From JALXCG01 sp026991065 [NCBI: Gemmatimonadota bacterium] (GTDB lineage: Bacteria; GCA-2686955): DNA of 8,454 nt. The translations under genes were made by a program, and so were the position numbers. The stretch is from contig JALXCG010000087.1 of assembly GCA_026991065.1 (NCBI GenBank), forward strand, positions 1 to 8,454, in the 5' to 3' direction. The notes under the pieces were generated by a model that searched no databases, was not told the DNA's origin, and saw only the letters and a list, made by a program, of their open reading frames with translations. The number at the start of each line of letters is the position of its first letter. The stretch's first letter is position 1. This document shows, piece after piece, positions 1-7,068 of the stretch.

Positions 1-1542
1 GCCATGGCCGGGGGCGGGATCGGCCAGCGCCTGATCCAAGGCAGTGTTCATCTGTTGACCGACTACGTCATTCGTGTCTCGTTCTTCGATTATGACAGCC
101 TCCTGCAGCCTCACACCTGGACTCGCGCGAATTTCCAGTTGCAGATCATCCTCTTCGTTCTGGGGCTGATCGGCACAGTCGGCATCGCCAATCGCTCCGG
201 TGGAATCGCCGGAGTGATGCGGGTGGTTCTGAAAACGATCCACGGCGCCCGGTCGGCCATGATCGCGACCTACGCCCTGGGAATCGCGATCTTCTTCGAC
301 GACTACTCCAATACGCTGATCGTCGGCAACACCATGCGCCCCCTGACTGACCGCTTGCGCATCTCGCGGGAGAAGCTCGCCTATGTGGTTGACTCAACCG
401 CGGCGCCGGTCGCCGGCATCAGCATTCTCTCCACCTGGGTGGCGTACGAAATTTCTCTCTTCGCCGCACCCGCCGCCGAAATCGGGCTGGGGGACAACGC
501 CTACGCGATCTTCCTGCGCACGATCCCGTTCCGTTTCTACTGTCTGGCCACGCTGCTCTTCGTCGCCCTCCTGGTATTCAGCAACAGAGACTTCGGTCCG
601 ATGCTCAAAGCGGAACGTCGGGCACGGCGAACCGGTGCCGTGATCCGCCCCGGCGGAGAGCCCACGATCTCCGCGGCACTTGATGCTTCCGGCTTTCAGG
701 GGAACGGGCCCGCCCGTTGGTTCAATGCCGTGGGACCGATCGCCATGGTCCTTGCAGCGACCGCGGGCTGGCTCTGGTGGACCGGGCGCAGCGCTTTGAC
801 AACCACCGGCCTGCCGGGCTTCTGGACGCTCGATTACTGGCGCGCCATCCTGGAGAATGCCGATTCCGCCAAGGCGCTGTGCATTGCGGCATGGACCGGT
901 TTCGCCTCGGCTTTCGTTCTCGCGACCTCCCAACGGATCCTCTCCCCCCTGGAAGCTCTGCGGGCCGGCATCTCCTCGTTCGGCGCGGTCACCAACGCCA
1001 TCGTCATTCTGATTCTCGCCTGGGCGATCGGCGCAGTTTGTCGCGACCTGATGACGGCTCAATACTTGATCGCCCTGCTTGAAGGGCACATTCCACCACT
1101 GGTGTTTCCCGCGGGGCTTTTCCTGCTCTCCTGCGTGGTGAGTTTCTCCACCGGCTCCTCCTGGTCGACGATGAGCATCGTACTACCCAACACGATCTTT
1201 CTCGCTCACGCCATCGGCGCAAACTCCGCCATCGGGGCGGAAGCGATGACCATCGTCAGCATCGGCGCGGTTCTTGAAGGTTCGATCTTCGGCGATCACT
1301 GCTCGCCCATCTCGGACACAACGATTCTCTCTTCCACCGCAAGTGGTTCCGACCACATAGACCATGTCCGCACCCAGTTGCCGTACGCGGTTACCGTGAT
1401 GCTGGTCGCACTTGGCTGCGGTTATATTCCCGCGGCCGCGGGAATTCCGGCCCTGGTATCGTGGACGGCAGGCGCCCTGGTTCTGTTTCTAATCGTCCGC
1501 CTTGTGGGCAAGAATCCGGAGACCCCGACGCCCTACAGGTAG
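1..1542 (+). CDS. Na+/H+ antiporter, NhaC family (5' end outside the window)
   Basis: This is an inner-membrane secondary transporter predicted to exchange sodium for protons, in pH and sodium homeostasis. The frame is open from base 1. The first ATG (base 4) starts abruptly and the N-terminal helices usual in the family appear to be missing, so I treat the gene as truncated by the window edge. Counting from that ATG (512 residues), about ten hydrophobic segments are visible, for example near 43-62, 82-100, 173-192, 240-258, 330-346, 362-382, 411-427 and 481-501. Family-like conserved stretches are FFDDYSNTLIVG (97-108), MRPLTDRLRISREKLAY (111-127), FSTGSSWST (381-389) and GSIFGDHCSPISDTT (426-440), with acidic and polar residues inside membrane segments. 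These fit the Na_H_antiporter family (NhaC, COG1757). Some family members carry other substrates, so Na+/H+ exchange is inferred from family. The gene ends tail to tail with cardiolipin synthase, overlapping it by 10 bases. Confidence 0.9.
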   Translation, partial: AMAGGGIGQRLIQGSVHLLTDYVIRVSFFDYDSLLQPHTWTRANFQLQIILFVLGLIGTVGIANRSGGIAGVMRVVLKTIHGARSAMIATYALGIAIFFDDYSNTLIVGNTMRPLTDRLRISREKLAYVVDSTAAPVAGISILSTWVAYEISLFAAPAAEIGLGDNAYAIFLRTIPFRFYCLATLLFVALLVFSNRDFGPMLKAERRARRTGAVIRPGGEPTISAALDASGFQGNGPARWFNAVGPIAMVLAATAGWLWWTGRSALTTTGLPGFWTLDYWRAILENADSAKALCIAAWTGFASAFVLATSQRILSPLEALRAGISSFGAVTNAIVILILAWAIGAVCRDLMTAQYLIALLEGHIPPLVFPAGLFLLSCVVSFSTGSSWSTMSIVLPNTIFLAHAIGANSAIGAEAMTIVSIGAVLEGSIFGDHCSPISDTTILSSTASGSDHIDHVRTQLPYAVTVMLVALGCGYIPAAAGIPALVSWTAGALVLFLIVRLVGKNPETPTPYR

Positions 1543-3002
1543 GGTGTGGCGAGGCGCGCAATCCCATCGCGCAAGCGCACCGCGAAAGAGCGACCATCGA
1601 CCTCTTCCAAAGTGACGCGCCGGGCCTTGCGGATGCGGTCGTCGATCTTGCGGTTGACTTCCGCGGCAACTCTCGGATCGTAGGTCTCCACATCCACTTC
1701 AAAATTCAGGCGCAGCGAGCGCGCATCCCAATTCGCCGAACCGAAAAGCGTCCACTGGTCATCGACCACCATCAGTTTCGCGTGGTCGAAGGGCGGAGGA
1801 GTCCAATAGACCTCGCACCCCTTTTCCAGCACCTGCCAAAGTTGCGCGGTGGAGGCCCACTGCACCAAAGAGAGGTTGTTCTTGGCCGGCAACACAATCT
1901 GTACCTCGATACCCCGTAAAGCAGCAGCCTCAAGGTCCGACATCAAAGAAGAGTCGGGCACAAAATAGGGAGTCACGATGCGTACCCGCCGCCGCGCGGT
2001 CGCCAGCGCACCCTTGAGCGTGAAATAGAGGGCGTGGATAGAGTTATCTGGCCCGTCAGGGATCACCCGGGCAAGCGAATCGCCGGCAAGCGCGGAAGCT
2101 TCGGGGGCCGCCGGAAAAAACGAGGCGTCCAGTTGCTCTTCGGTGCAGAAGAACCAGTCACGAGAAAAGACCCGCTGCAGATCACTCACCACCGGCCCAT
2201 GCAGACGAAAATGGAGATCCGCGATCGCATCTTCGCGCGCGGAACGTTCAATCTCGTGGCCCTGCCGGATGTTCAGGCCGCCGGTGAAACCACACACTCC
2301 ATCCACGATCATTAGCTTGCGATGGTTGCGCAGATTCAAATAGGGCAGGCGCGAAGGGATCAACGTCGGCAGGAAGGTGGCAACCGGAATGCCTTGACGG
2401 GCCAGCTCTTTTTCCATGGGTGGATAGGAGTAGTGCCCGCCCACGCCATCGATCAGTACCCGAACCGCAACGCCCCGCTCCTGGGCGCGGCGAAGCGCGG
2501 CCACAAACTCCATGCCGACGCGATCCCGGTCCAGAATGTAGGTGGCCAGCGTAATGGTCCGCCGCGCACCATCAATCGCTGTCAGCATGGCCGGATACGC
2601 GGCATCTCCATTCTCCAGCAACTCAACCCGGTTGCCGCGCCGCAAAGGGAAGGGGCTGACCTTCGCGATCAACCGCTCCAACGTGCGCAACTCTTCGGGA
2701 AGTTCCCGCAGCGGGGCGATGGTTGGTGTATCCAACCCATCCAGGTCGCCCGCCCCGGCCCTCGCTGAACCCGCGCGCAGCACACGCGCTTTGGACCGAA
2801 TGCGGTTGATGCCGAAAATCCAGTAGAAAGCCGGCCCCACAAACGGCACCAACCATATGAACCCGACCCAGGCGATGGCTGCTCGCGGATCTCGCTTAAA
2901 AAGAATGGCGCGCACGCTCGTATACAGCGCCGCACCTATCGCCAAAATGCTGAACAGATACGGCCACAATGCCCGGAGCATGTCGGCGATCGTTTCTACC
3001 AT
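1533..3002 (-). CDS. cls: Cardiolipin synthase (phospholipase D superfamily)
   Basis: This membrane enzyme condenses two phosphatidylglycerol molecules into cardiolipin and glycerol. The protein is 489 residues from the ATG at 3002, close to the roughly 480-490 usual for ClsA-type enzymes. Two N-terminal membrane helices (about 11-33 and 42-62) form the PLD-nuclease N-terminal domain. Two catalytic HKD motifs follow: H227-x-K229-x4-D234 (in NHRKLMIVD), followed by GG at 241-242, and H407-x-K409-x4-D414 (in DHAKLMVVDD), followed by GSANWD at 421-426. Both are intact, so the enzyme should be active. A GTG at 3032 would add ten residues, but it sits directly against a hairpin and has no Shine-Dalgarno site. 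The ATG has a weak purine stretch (AGAGATGA) upstream and places the first helix at the usual distance from the N-terminus. The thiolase gene lies 108 bases upstream on the same strand, with a strong hairpin between them, so co-transcription is uncertain. ClsA versus another PLD-type cardiolipin synthase is not decided. Confidence 0.93.
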   Translation of the reverse strand: MVETIADMLRALWPYLFSILAIGAALYTSVRAILFKRDPRAAIAWVGFIWLVPFVGPAFYWIFGINRIRSKARVLRAGSARAGAGDLDGLDTPTIAPLRELPEELRTLERLIAKVSPFPLRRGNRVELLENGDAAYPAMLTAIDGARRTITLATYILDRDRVGMEFVAALRRAQERGVAVRVLIDGVGGHYSYPPMEKELARQGIPVATFLPTLIPSRLPYLNLRNHRKLMIVDGVCGFTGGLNIRQGHEIERSAREDAIADLHFRLHGPVVSDLQRVFSRDWFFCTEEQLDASFFPAAPEASALAGDSLARVIPDGPDNSIHALYFTLKGALATARRRVRIVTPYFVPDSSLMSDLEAAALRGIEVQIVLPAKNNLSLVQWASTAQLWQVLEKGCEVYWTPPPFDHAKLMVVDDQWTLFGSANWDARSLRLNFEVDVETYDPRVAAEVNRKIDDRIRKARRVTLEEVDGRSFAVRLRDGIARLATPYL

Positions 3003-3035
3003 GAGGGGATCATCTCTGCCCGGCACGATCACCGC

Positions 3036-3070
3036 AACCCATCTTCACCGATTGCCGGTGAAGATGGGTT
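3036..3070. repeat. Perfect 15-bp hairpin between thiolase and cardiolipin synthase genes
   Basis: The arms AACCCATCTTCACCG (3036-3050) and CGGTGAAGATGGGTT (3056-3070) are perfect reverse complements around a 5-base loop. The hairpin lies about 40 bases past the thiolase stop and 34 bases before the cardiolipin synthase ATG. Its position suggests a 3' end or mRNA-stability structure for the fad transcript. Neither strand has a run of T after the stem (GCGGTG follows on the minus strand, TCTGCTC on the plus strand), so it is not a canonical intrinsic terminator. It could also be one copy of a dispersed palindromic repeat. Confidence 0.75.
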
Positions 3071-3110
3071 TCTGCTCAGTGCGCGGCGGCAGTCCGAACC
3101 AGCGCCTTTG

Positions 3111-4283
3111 CTACGGAGCTTCGACCTCGAAAAGCCCCGCACCACCCATGCCGCCGCCAATGCACATGGTGACCAAGCCCAGGCCGCCGCCGCGGCGACG
3201 CAGCTCGTGAATCAGCGTGCTGGTGAGCTTGGCGCCGGTGCATCCCAATGGATGCCCGAGCGCGATCGCACCACCATTCACATTGACCTTCGCCGGCTCC
3301 AGACCCAACTCGCGCATCACATAGACCGATTGGGCGGAAAACGCCTCGTTTAACTCGATAAGATCGATGTCGTTCAAGGTCAAGCCCTTGCGCGCCAGCA
3401 GCTTGCGCACAGCCGGAATCGGGCCGATGCCCATAATGTCGGGATCCACGCCGGCAGTGACAAAGCCGCGGAAGTGCGCCAGCGGGGTCAAGCCACGGTC
3501 GGCGGCCGCGTCGGCGCTCATCACCACGGTGCAGGCCGCGCCGTCGGAGATCGGTGAAGAGTTCCCAGCCGTCACGCTGCCGCCCATGGTAAACGCCGGA
3601 CGCAACTTCGCCAGACCTTCGAGATTGGTCCCGGCGCGCGGACATTCGTCCTGCTCAAGGGTCAACTCCCGCCACTCGCCTGGCGCCACCTGGACCCTCG
3701 TCGCGACCGGGATGCACTCATCGTCAAAGCGCCCGGCCTTGATCGCGGCGATCGCCCGGGCGTGGCTTTCAACGGCGAAAGCATCCTGCTCTTCGCGACT
3801 CACGCCAAAGCGTCGGGCAACCTCTTCCGCGGTATGTCCCATGGCCGAATATGCCTCGGGATAACGCTCCGCCAGGTCAGGGTTGGGCGCCGGTTTCAAG
3901 CCGGTCATCGGGACCATCGACATGCTTTCCACACCACCGGCCAGAACGATATCGGCGTTGTCGGTGGCAATCTCCTGAGCAGCGATCGCAATCGCCTGCA
4001 GCCCGGAGGAACAGAATCGGTTCACAGTCATCGCCGGAACTGAGTTGGGAATGCCGGCGATCATCGCAGCGATGCGGGCAACATTCATCCCCTGCTCAGC
4101 TTCCGGGATCGCGCATCCCATAACAATGTCGTCGATCTCTTCCGGCTTGAGTCCGGGAGTGCGCTCGACGGCGCCTTTGATAACCAGACCGGCCAAATCA
4201 TCTGGACGGGTGTCACGAAGAGAACCCTTCTTGCCACGTCCAACCGGCGTCCGAAGGGTGGTGACGATCACAGCGTCGCGCAT
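3111..4283 (-). CDS. fadA: Acetyl-CoA acyltransferase (3-ketoacyl-CoA thiolase), FadA type
   Basis: This cytoplasmic enzyme performs the last step of beta-oxidation, cleaving 3-ketoacyl-CoA with CoA to acetyl-CoA and a shortened acyl-CoA. The protein is 390 residues, the normal thiolase size. The nucleophilic Cys91 lies in [14 protein letters not shown] is at 312-315, His344 lies in [15 protein letters not shown], and the second catalytic cysteine, Cys374, lies in [10 protein letters not shown]. All expected active-site residues are present. The frame stays open 80 codons further upstream, but that extension is non-thiolase sequence lying antisense-free over the fadN 3' end and gap. The ATG at 4283 has AGAGGA seven bases upstream (4291-4296) and begins directly with the family's [16 protein letters not shown]. 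It follows the fused dehydrogenase/hydratase gene by 97 bases on the same strand, the fadN-fadA order known from Bacillus. Biosynthetic acetyl-CoA acetyltransferase (AtoB/PhaA) is a less likely alternative given this neighbour. Confidence 0.93.
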   Translation of the reverse strand: MRDAVIVTTLRTPVGRGKKGSLRDTRPDDLAGLVIKGAVERTPGLKPEEIDDIVMGCAIPEAEQGMNVARIAAMIAGIPNSVPAMTVNRFCSSGLQAIAIAAQEIATDNADIVLAGGVESMSMVPMTGLKPAPNPDLAERYPEAYSAMGHTAEEVARRFGVSREEQDAFAVESHARAIAAIKAGRFDDECIPVATRVQVAPGEWRELTLEQDECPRAGTNLEGLAKLRPAFTMGGSVTAGNSSPISDGAACTVVMSADAAADRGLTPLAHFRGFVTAGVDPDIMGIGPIPAVRKLLARKGLTLNDIDLIELNEAFSAQSVYVMRELGLEPAKVNVNGGAIALGHPLGCTGAKLTSTLIHELRRRGGGLGLVTMCIGGGMGGAGLFEVEAP

Positions 4284-4290
4284 AACCGTT

Positions 4291-4296
4291 TCCTCT
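4291..4296 (-). promoter_or_regulatory. Shine-Dalgarno site deciding the thiolase start
   Basis: On the minus strand this reads AGAGGA, seven bases before the ATG at 4283. It supports that start over upstream in-frame codons that would lengthen the protein by up to 80 residues. Confidence 0.7.
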
Positions 4297-4302
4297 GTAT
4301 CT

Positions 4303-4318
4303 GCGCGGGAACCCGCGC
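4303..4318. repeat. GC-rich hairpin in the fadN-fadA gap
   Basis: GCGCGGG (4303-4309) and CCCGCGC (4312-4318) are perfect complements around AA, which would fold as a six-pair stem with a GAAC/GTTC tetraloop. It stands just upstream of the thiolase ribosome binding site on the minus-strand transcript. It could stabilise or separate the two cistrons. No T-run follows, so it is not an obvious terminator. Confidence 0.5.
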
Positions 4319-4380
4319 GGTCAACGGCGGACACGATCTCCCGTGAGACCGCATCCCCGAATTTGGTAGATCGTTGCGGG

Positions 4381-6795
4381 TCAATTGCGCAGGGGCTTAC
4401 CCGTGGACAAGAGATGCTGAATCCGTTCCATGGTCTTCGGCTCCCCACAGAGAGAGAGGAAAGCCTCGCGTTCCAGATCCAGTATGTGCTGCTCATCCAC
4501 CAGGGTGCCCGCAGCGACATCACCTCCGGTCAAGATACGCGCCACATGGGTACCCAGCTTGGCATCGAACTCCGAGATGTAGCCGCCGGTCTTGAACCCC
4601 TCGATGCCGACCTTCAGAGCGCCGAAGCCGGTTCTGCCGGCAACCGCAATCTTGGTCGGCGGTGCCGGGCGGAAGCCCTCTTCGATCATGTGCAGAGCCG
4701 CCATTTTCGCATCCGCCGTCAGGTGATAGCGATTGGCGGTAATGCGATCGGTTGGAGCGAGGAAGCCTCGCGCCTTCGCCTCGGCCGCGGAGAGCGAAAC
4801 CTGCGCCTGCCCGATCAACTCGAAAACCCGTTGCACAACATGGAACGGCTCAACCGGCGTCTTTTCGGGGAAGCTCTTCATATAGCGGAAGAGCAACTCC
4901 TTGCAGCCACCACCCGCGGGCACCAACCCGACCCCCAACTCGACCAATCCGCAGTAAAGTTCGGCATGGGCCTGGATCCGCTGCGAAGCCATCATGATCT
5001 CGGCACCACCTCCCAGCGTCAGGCCAAATGGCGCAGCGACAACCGGTTTGTGGAAGTACTTCATGCGCAGCGTCAAGTCTTGCATGCCGCGAATCAGTTG
5101 ATCCAGCGCATCCCAGTTCTGCGACATCGCCATCATCGCCACCGCCATCACATTGGCGCCCGCGCTGAAAGCCGTACCTTCATTGGTGATCACGATCCCC
5201 TGCCAGTCGTTGCCTTCCAGCAGTTCGAGGGCGTTGTTCGCTTGCTGCAGAATGTCATCGTCAAGGGCGTTCATCTTGGTATGGAATTCCAGACCGAGAA
5301 TGCCGTCGCCGAGATTCAGCAGATCTGCGCCGGGATTGCGCCGGATGACGCCATCCTTGGCACCCTTGACTCGTGACAGAGGCAGTTCGCGCGGAGAAAG
5401 CGTCAGCGGACGGTACCGCTCCTCCCGAATGCACCAGTAGTGGAGAGCACCATCCACCTCTTTGTAAAACGACTCCGCGCCCCGGGCCAACAAGCGCTCC
5501 ACAATTGCGGGAACCTCGCGGCCCTCGGCCCGCAGACGATCCGCGGTCTCCTTGACACCGTTGGCATCCCAACTCTCAAAGGGCCCCAACTCCCAGTTGT
5601 AGCCCCCGCGCATGGCGCGATCCACATTGTAGATGTCGTCAGCGATCTCGTTCACGATGTTCGCCACGTAGACCATCATTCCGCTCATTGCGGTCCACGC
5701 CGCCTTGCCGGCCCGGTCTTCATGGTTCAGCATCGCCCGGAAGCGCGCCTTGACATCGGCGATCCCCTTGGCCGCCGAGACCGAGGCAAACTTCGGCTTC
5801 TTCAGTTCCCGGTATTCCAGGGTGTCGAGATCAAGCACCAAGCGGCGAGTCTTGCCGTCCGGACCCTTTTCCTTCTTGTAGAACCCCTGTTTGGTCTTGT
5901 TGCCCAACAGACCTTTTTCAACCATGCGCGGAAGGAAATCCGGTATCTCCAGGCTACTCAGCTCTTTATCGTGCTTGCACGATGCCAGAACGTGCTTGCA
6001 AACCAGGAGCAGAGTGTCGATGCCGACCAGGTCACCGGTCTTGAAAGACGCCGACTTCGGCCGCGCCAGAGCGGGCCCAAAGATCGCGTCCACCTCTTCG
6101 ACCGAGAATCCTTCCCGCCTCAAATCCCGAAAAGCCGCGAGAGTGGAATAGATCCCGATGCGGTTGGCGATAAAGTTGGGAGTGTCCTTGGCATAAACCA
6201 CACCCTTGCCCAACACTCGTTCGCCAAACTCCGCCATGTCGGCAACGACCTGGGGATCGGTCTCAAGCAGCGCCACCACTTCCAGCAGCCGCATGTGACG
6301 GACCGGATTGAAGAAGTGGGTGATGAGGAAGTGGCGCTTGAAATCGGTATCCAATTCGGCCGTCATGTCGGCGGCGGAGAGCCCCGACGTATTGCTCGAA
6401 ACCACCGCATCCGGCCGCCGCACTTTGGCAATTCGCGCGAAGAGATCGCGCTTGATATCGAGCCGCTCCACCACCACTTCGATGATCCAGTCGACCTCGC
6501 CGAGCTTGTCGAAGTCATCCTCAAGATTGCCGGCGGTGACCAGGGCGGCCGCGGACGGGTGGTAGAAAGCCGGCGTCGGCTTCCCTTTCTTGCATTTTTC
6601 GATGGCGTCCAGGGCCAAGCGGTTGCGAAATGCCGGGCTTGATTCATCGACACCTTTGGCGCGATCGGCATCGGTGTATCGGGGCACAATGTCTAGCAAT
6701 AAGACGGGAACGCCGCATCCAGCGAGGTGGGCGGCGATACCGCTACCCATCACTCCGGATCCAATTACGGCGACCTTCCGGATGGTTCGGGCCAT
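4381..6795 (-). CDS. fadN: Fused 3-hydroxyacyl-CoA dehydrogenase / enoyl-CoA hydratase (FadN type)
   Basis: This cytoplasmic bifunctional beta-oxidation enzyme hydrates trans-2-enoyl-CoA and oxidises the resulting 3-hydroxyacyl-CoA with NAD+, feeding the adjacent thiolase. The protein is 804 residues, close to Bacillus FadN (about 790). The dehydrogenase comes first: the NAD-binding motif GSGVMGSG is at 12-19, SSNTSGLS at 133-140, and the catalytic His160 lies in [10 protein letters not shown]. The all-helical dehydrogenase C-domain follows from about 203. The crotonase domain spans roughly 485-680. It has the oxyanion-hole motif FSAGANV (543-549) and two acidic residues twenty apart, Glu599 in LGGGAEI and Glu619 in [15 protein letters not shown], at the spacing of the catalytic glutamates of FadB. 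The domain order is the reverse of E. coli FadB, hence FadN type. The start is secure: GGAGG (6805-6809) lies nine bases before the ATG. Substrate chain length cannot be read from the sequence. Confidence 0.93.
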   Translation of the reverse strand: MARTIRKVAVIGSGVMGSGIAAHLAGCGVPVLLLDIVPRYTDADRAKGVDESSPAFRNRLALDAIEKCKKGKPTPAFYHPSAAALVTAGNLEDDFDKLGEVDWIIEVVVERLDIKRDLFARIAKVRRPDAVVSSNTSGLSAADMTAELDTDFKRHFLITHFFNPVRHMRLLEVVALLETDPQVVADMAEFGERVLGKGVVYAKDTPNFIANRIGIYSTLAAFRDLRREGFSVEEVDAIFGPALARPKSASFKTGDLVGIDTLLLVCKHVLASCKHDKELSSLEIPDFLPRMVEKGLLGNKTKQGFYKKEKGPDGKTRRLVLDLDTLEYRELKKPKFASVSAAKGIADVKARFRAMLNHEDRAGKAAWTAMSGMMVYVANIVNEIADDIYNVDRAMRGGYNWELGPFESWDANGVKETADRLRAEGREVPAIVERLLARGAESFYKEVDGALHYWCIREERYRPLTLSPRELPLSRVKGAKDGVIRRNPGADLLNLGDGILGLEFHTKMNALDDDILQQANNALELLEGNDWQGIVITNEGTAFSAGANVMAVAMMAMSQNWDALDQLIRGMQDLTLRMKYFHKPVVAAPFGLTLGGGAEIMMASQRIQAHAELYCGLVELGVGLVPAGGGCKELLFRYMKSFPEKTPVEPFHVVQRVFELIGQAQVSLSAAEAKARGFLAPTDRITANRYHLTADAKMAALHMIEEGFRPAPPTKIAVAGRTGFGALKVGIEGFKTGGYISEFDAKLGTHVARILTGGDVAAGTLVDEQHILDLEREAFLSLCGEPKTMERIQHLLSTGKPLRN

Positions 6796-6804
6796 CTTGG
6801 TGAA

Positions 6805-6809
6805 CCTCC
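6805..6809 (-). promoter_or_regulatory. Strong Shine-Dalgarno site of fadN
   Basis: GGAGG on the minus strand lies nine bases before the ATG at 6795. It is one of the best ribosome binding sites in the window and fixes the fadN start. Confidence 0.8.
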
Positions 6810-6878
6810 AACGTGAGCAGAGGCCCGGTCGCGCATCCGTGCGATCCGAGGCGCGCTGCGTTGATTCTAAGGGGCGTG

Positions 6879-6888
6879 GGACGCGTCC
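6879..6888. promoter_or_regulatory. Perfect 10-bp palindrome, possible operator for fadN
   Basis: GGACGCGTCC is a perfect palindrome lying about 85 bases before fadN and just downstream of a promoter-like pair (6898-6926). A dimeric repressor of the TetR or GntR type could bind such a site, as is common for fad operons. No match to a specific published operator is recognised, and a 10-bp GC-rich palindrome can occur by chance. Confidence 0.22.
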
Positions 6889-6897
6889 TTGCTCCAG

Positions 6898-6926
6898 AGC
6901 CTAACGCAAATGGCGCAGTGCGTCAA
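6898..6926 (-). promoter_or_regulatory. Weak sigma-70-like promoter candidate for the fad operon
   Basis: On the minus strand TTGACG (6921-6926, five of six to consensus) is followed after 17 bases by TAGGCT (6898-6903, three of six). Spacing and orientation suit transcription towards fadN, giving a leader of roughly 95 bases. The poor -10 makes this tentative, and it overlaps the end of the possible small gene at 6901-7068. Confidence 0.25.
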
Positions 6927-7068
6927 CGCAAGGAGTTTTCTCCTGGAACCCCTTCCCTCTGGCCTTTTTCTCTGCTTTGAGTAATCCTAGGATGTTGGAA
7001 AGCTTCTCCTCTGAAATGGGCTCCCCGCACCCCGCGCAAGGAGTCCGCGATCGGGATTCTGTTGCCAT
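6901..7068 (-). CDS. Possible small cysteine-containing protein, 55 residues
   Basis: I do not recognise this ORF. It would encode a basic 55-residue protein with CAGC at 11-14 in TPCAGCGEPIS, then a helix-like stretch rich in Leu, Lys and Glu (about 19-40), then a second TPC with Cys47 and a nearby His53. A CxxC plus later Cys and His suggests a small zinc-binding fold. It points the same way as fadN and ends 105 bases before it. GGAAGAAG lies just upstream of the ATG as a possible ribosome site. Against it: the ORF is short, its third-position GC is only moderate, and its start codon overlaps the start of the divergent propeller gene (shared CATG at 7066-7069). It may therefore be a chance frame through the intergenic region. 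No function is assigned. Confidence 0.38.
   Translation of the reverse strand: MATESRSRTPCAGCGEPISEEKLSNILGLLKAEKKARGKGFQEKTPCVDALRHLR

Noticed and set aside
394-1089. A 231-codon minus-strand frame inside the antiporter gene
   Set aside because: It is a Gly/Arg/Glu-rich shadow opposite clear membrane-protein sequence.
3003-3032. A GTG start at 3032 adding ten residues to cardiolipin synthase
   Set aside because: There is no ribosome site, it sits directly against the 15-bp hairpin, and the extra residues precede an already normal N-terminus.
3036-3070. Calling the hairpin an intrinsic terminator
   Set aside because: No T-run follows the stem on either strand, so it is listed as a hairpin of unproven role.
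4284-4523. An 80-residue N-terminal extension of the thiolase from an upstream ATG
   Set aside because: The extension is not thiolase-like and overlaps the fadN 3' end in another frame. The ATG at 4283 has its own Shine-Dalgarno site and starts at the family's normal N-terminus.
4045-5376. A 443-codon open frame on the plus strand, antisense to fadN and the start of fadA
   Set aside because: Its translation is low-complexity and matches no family. The minus strand here encodes two unmistakable enzymes with intact motifs. Long antisense frames are expected from GC-rich codon bias.
5440-6642. A 400-codon open frame on the plus strand, antisense to fadN
   Set aside because: It is a codon-bias shadow of the dehydrogenase domain, with no plausible domain or ribosome site.
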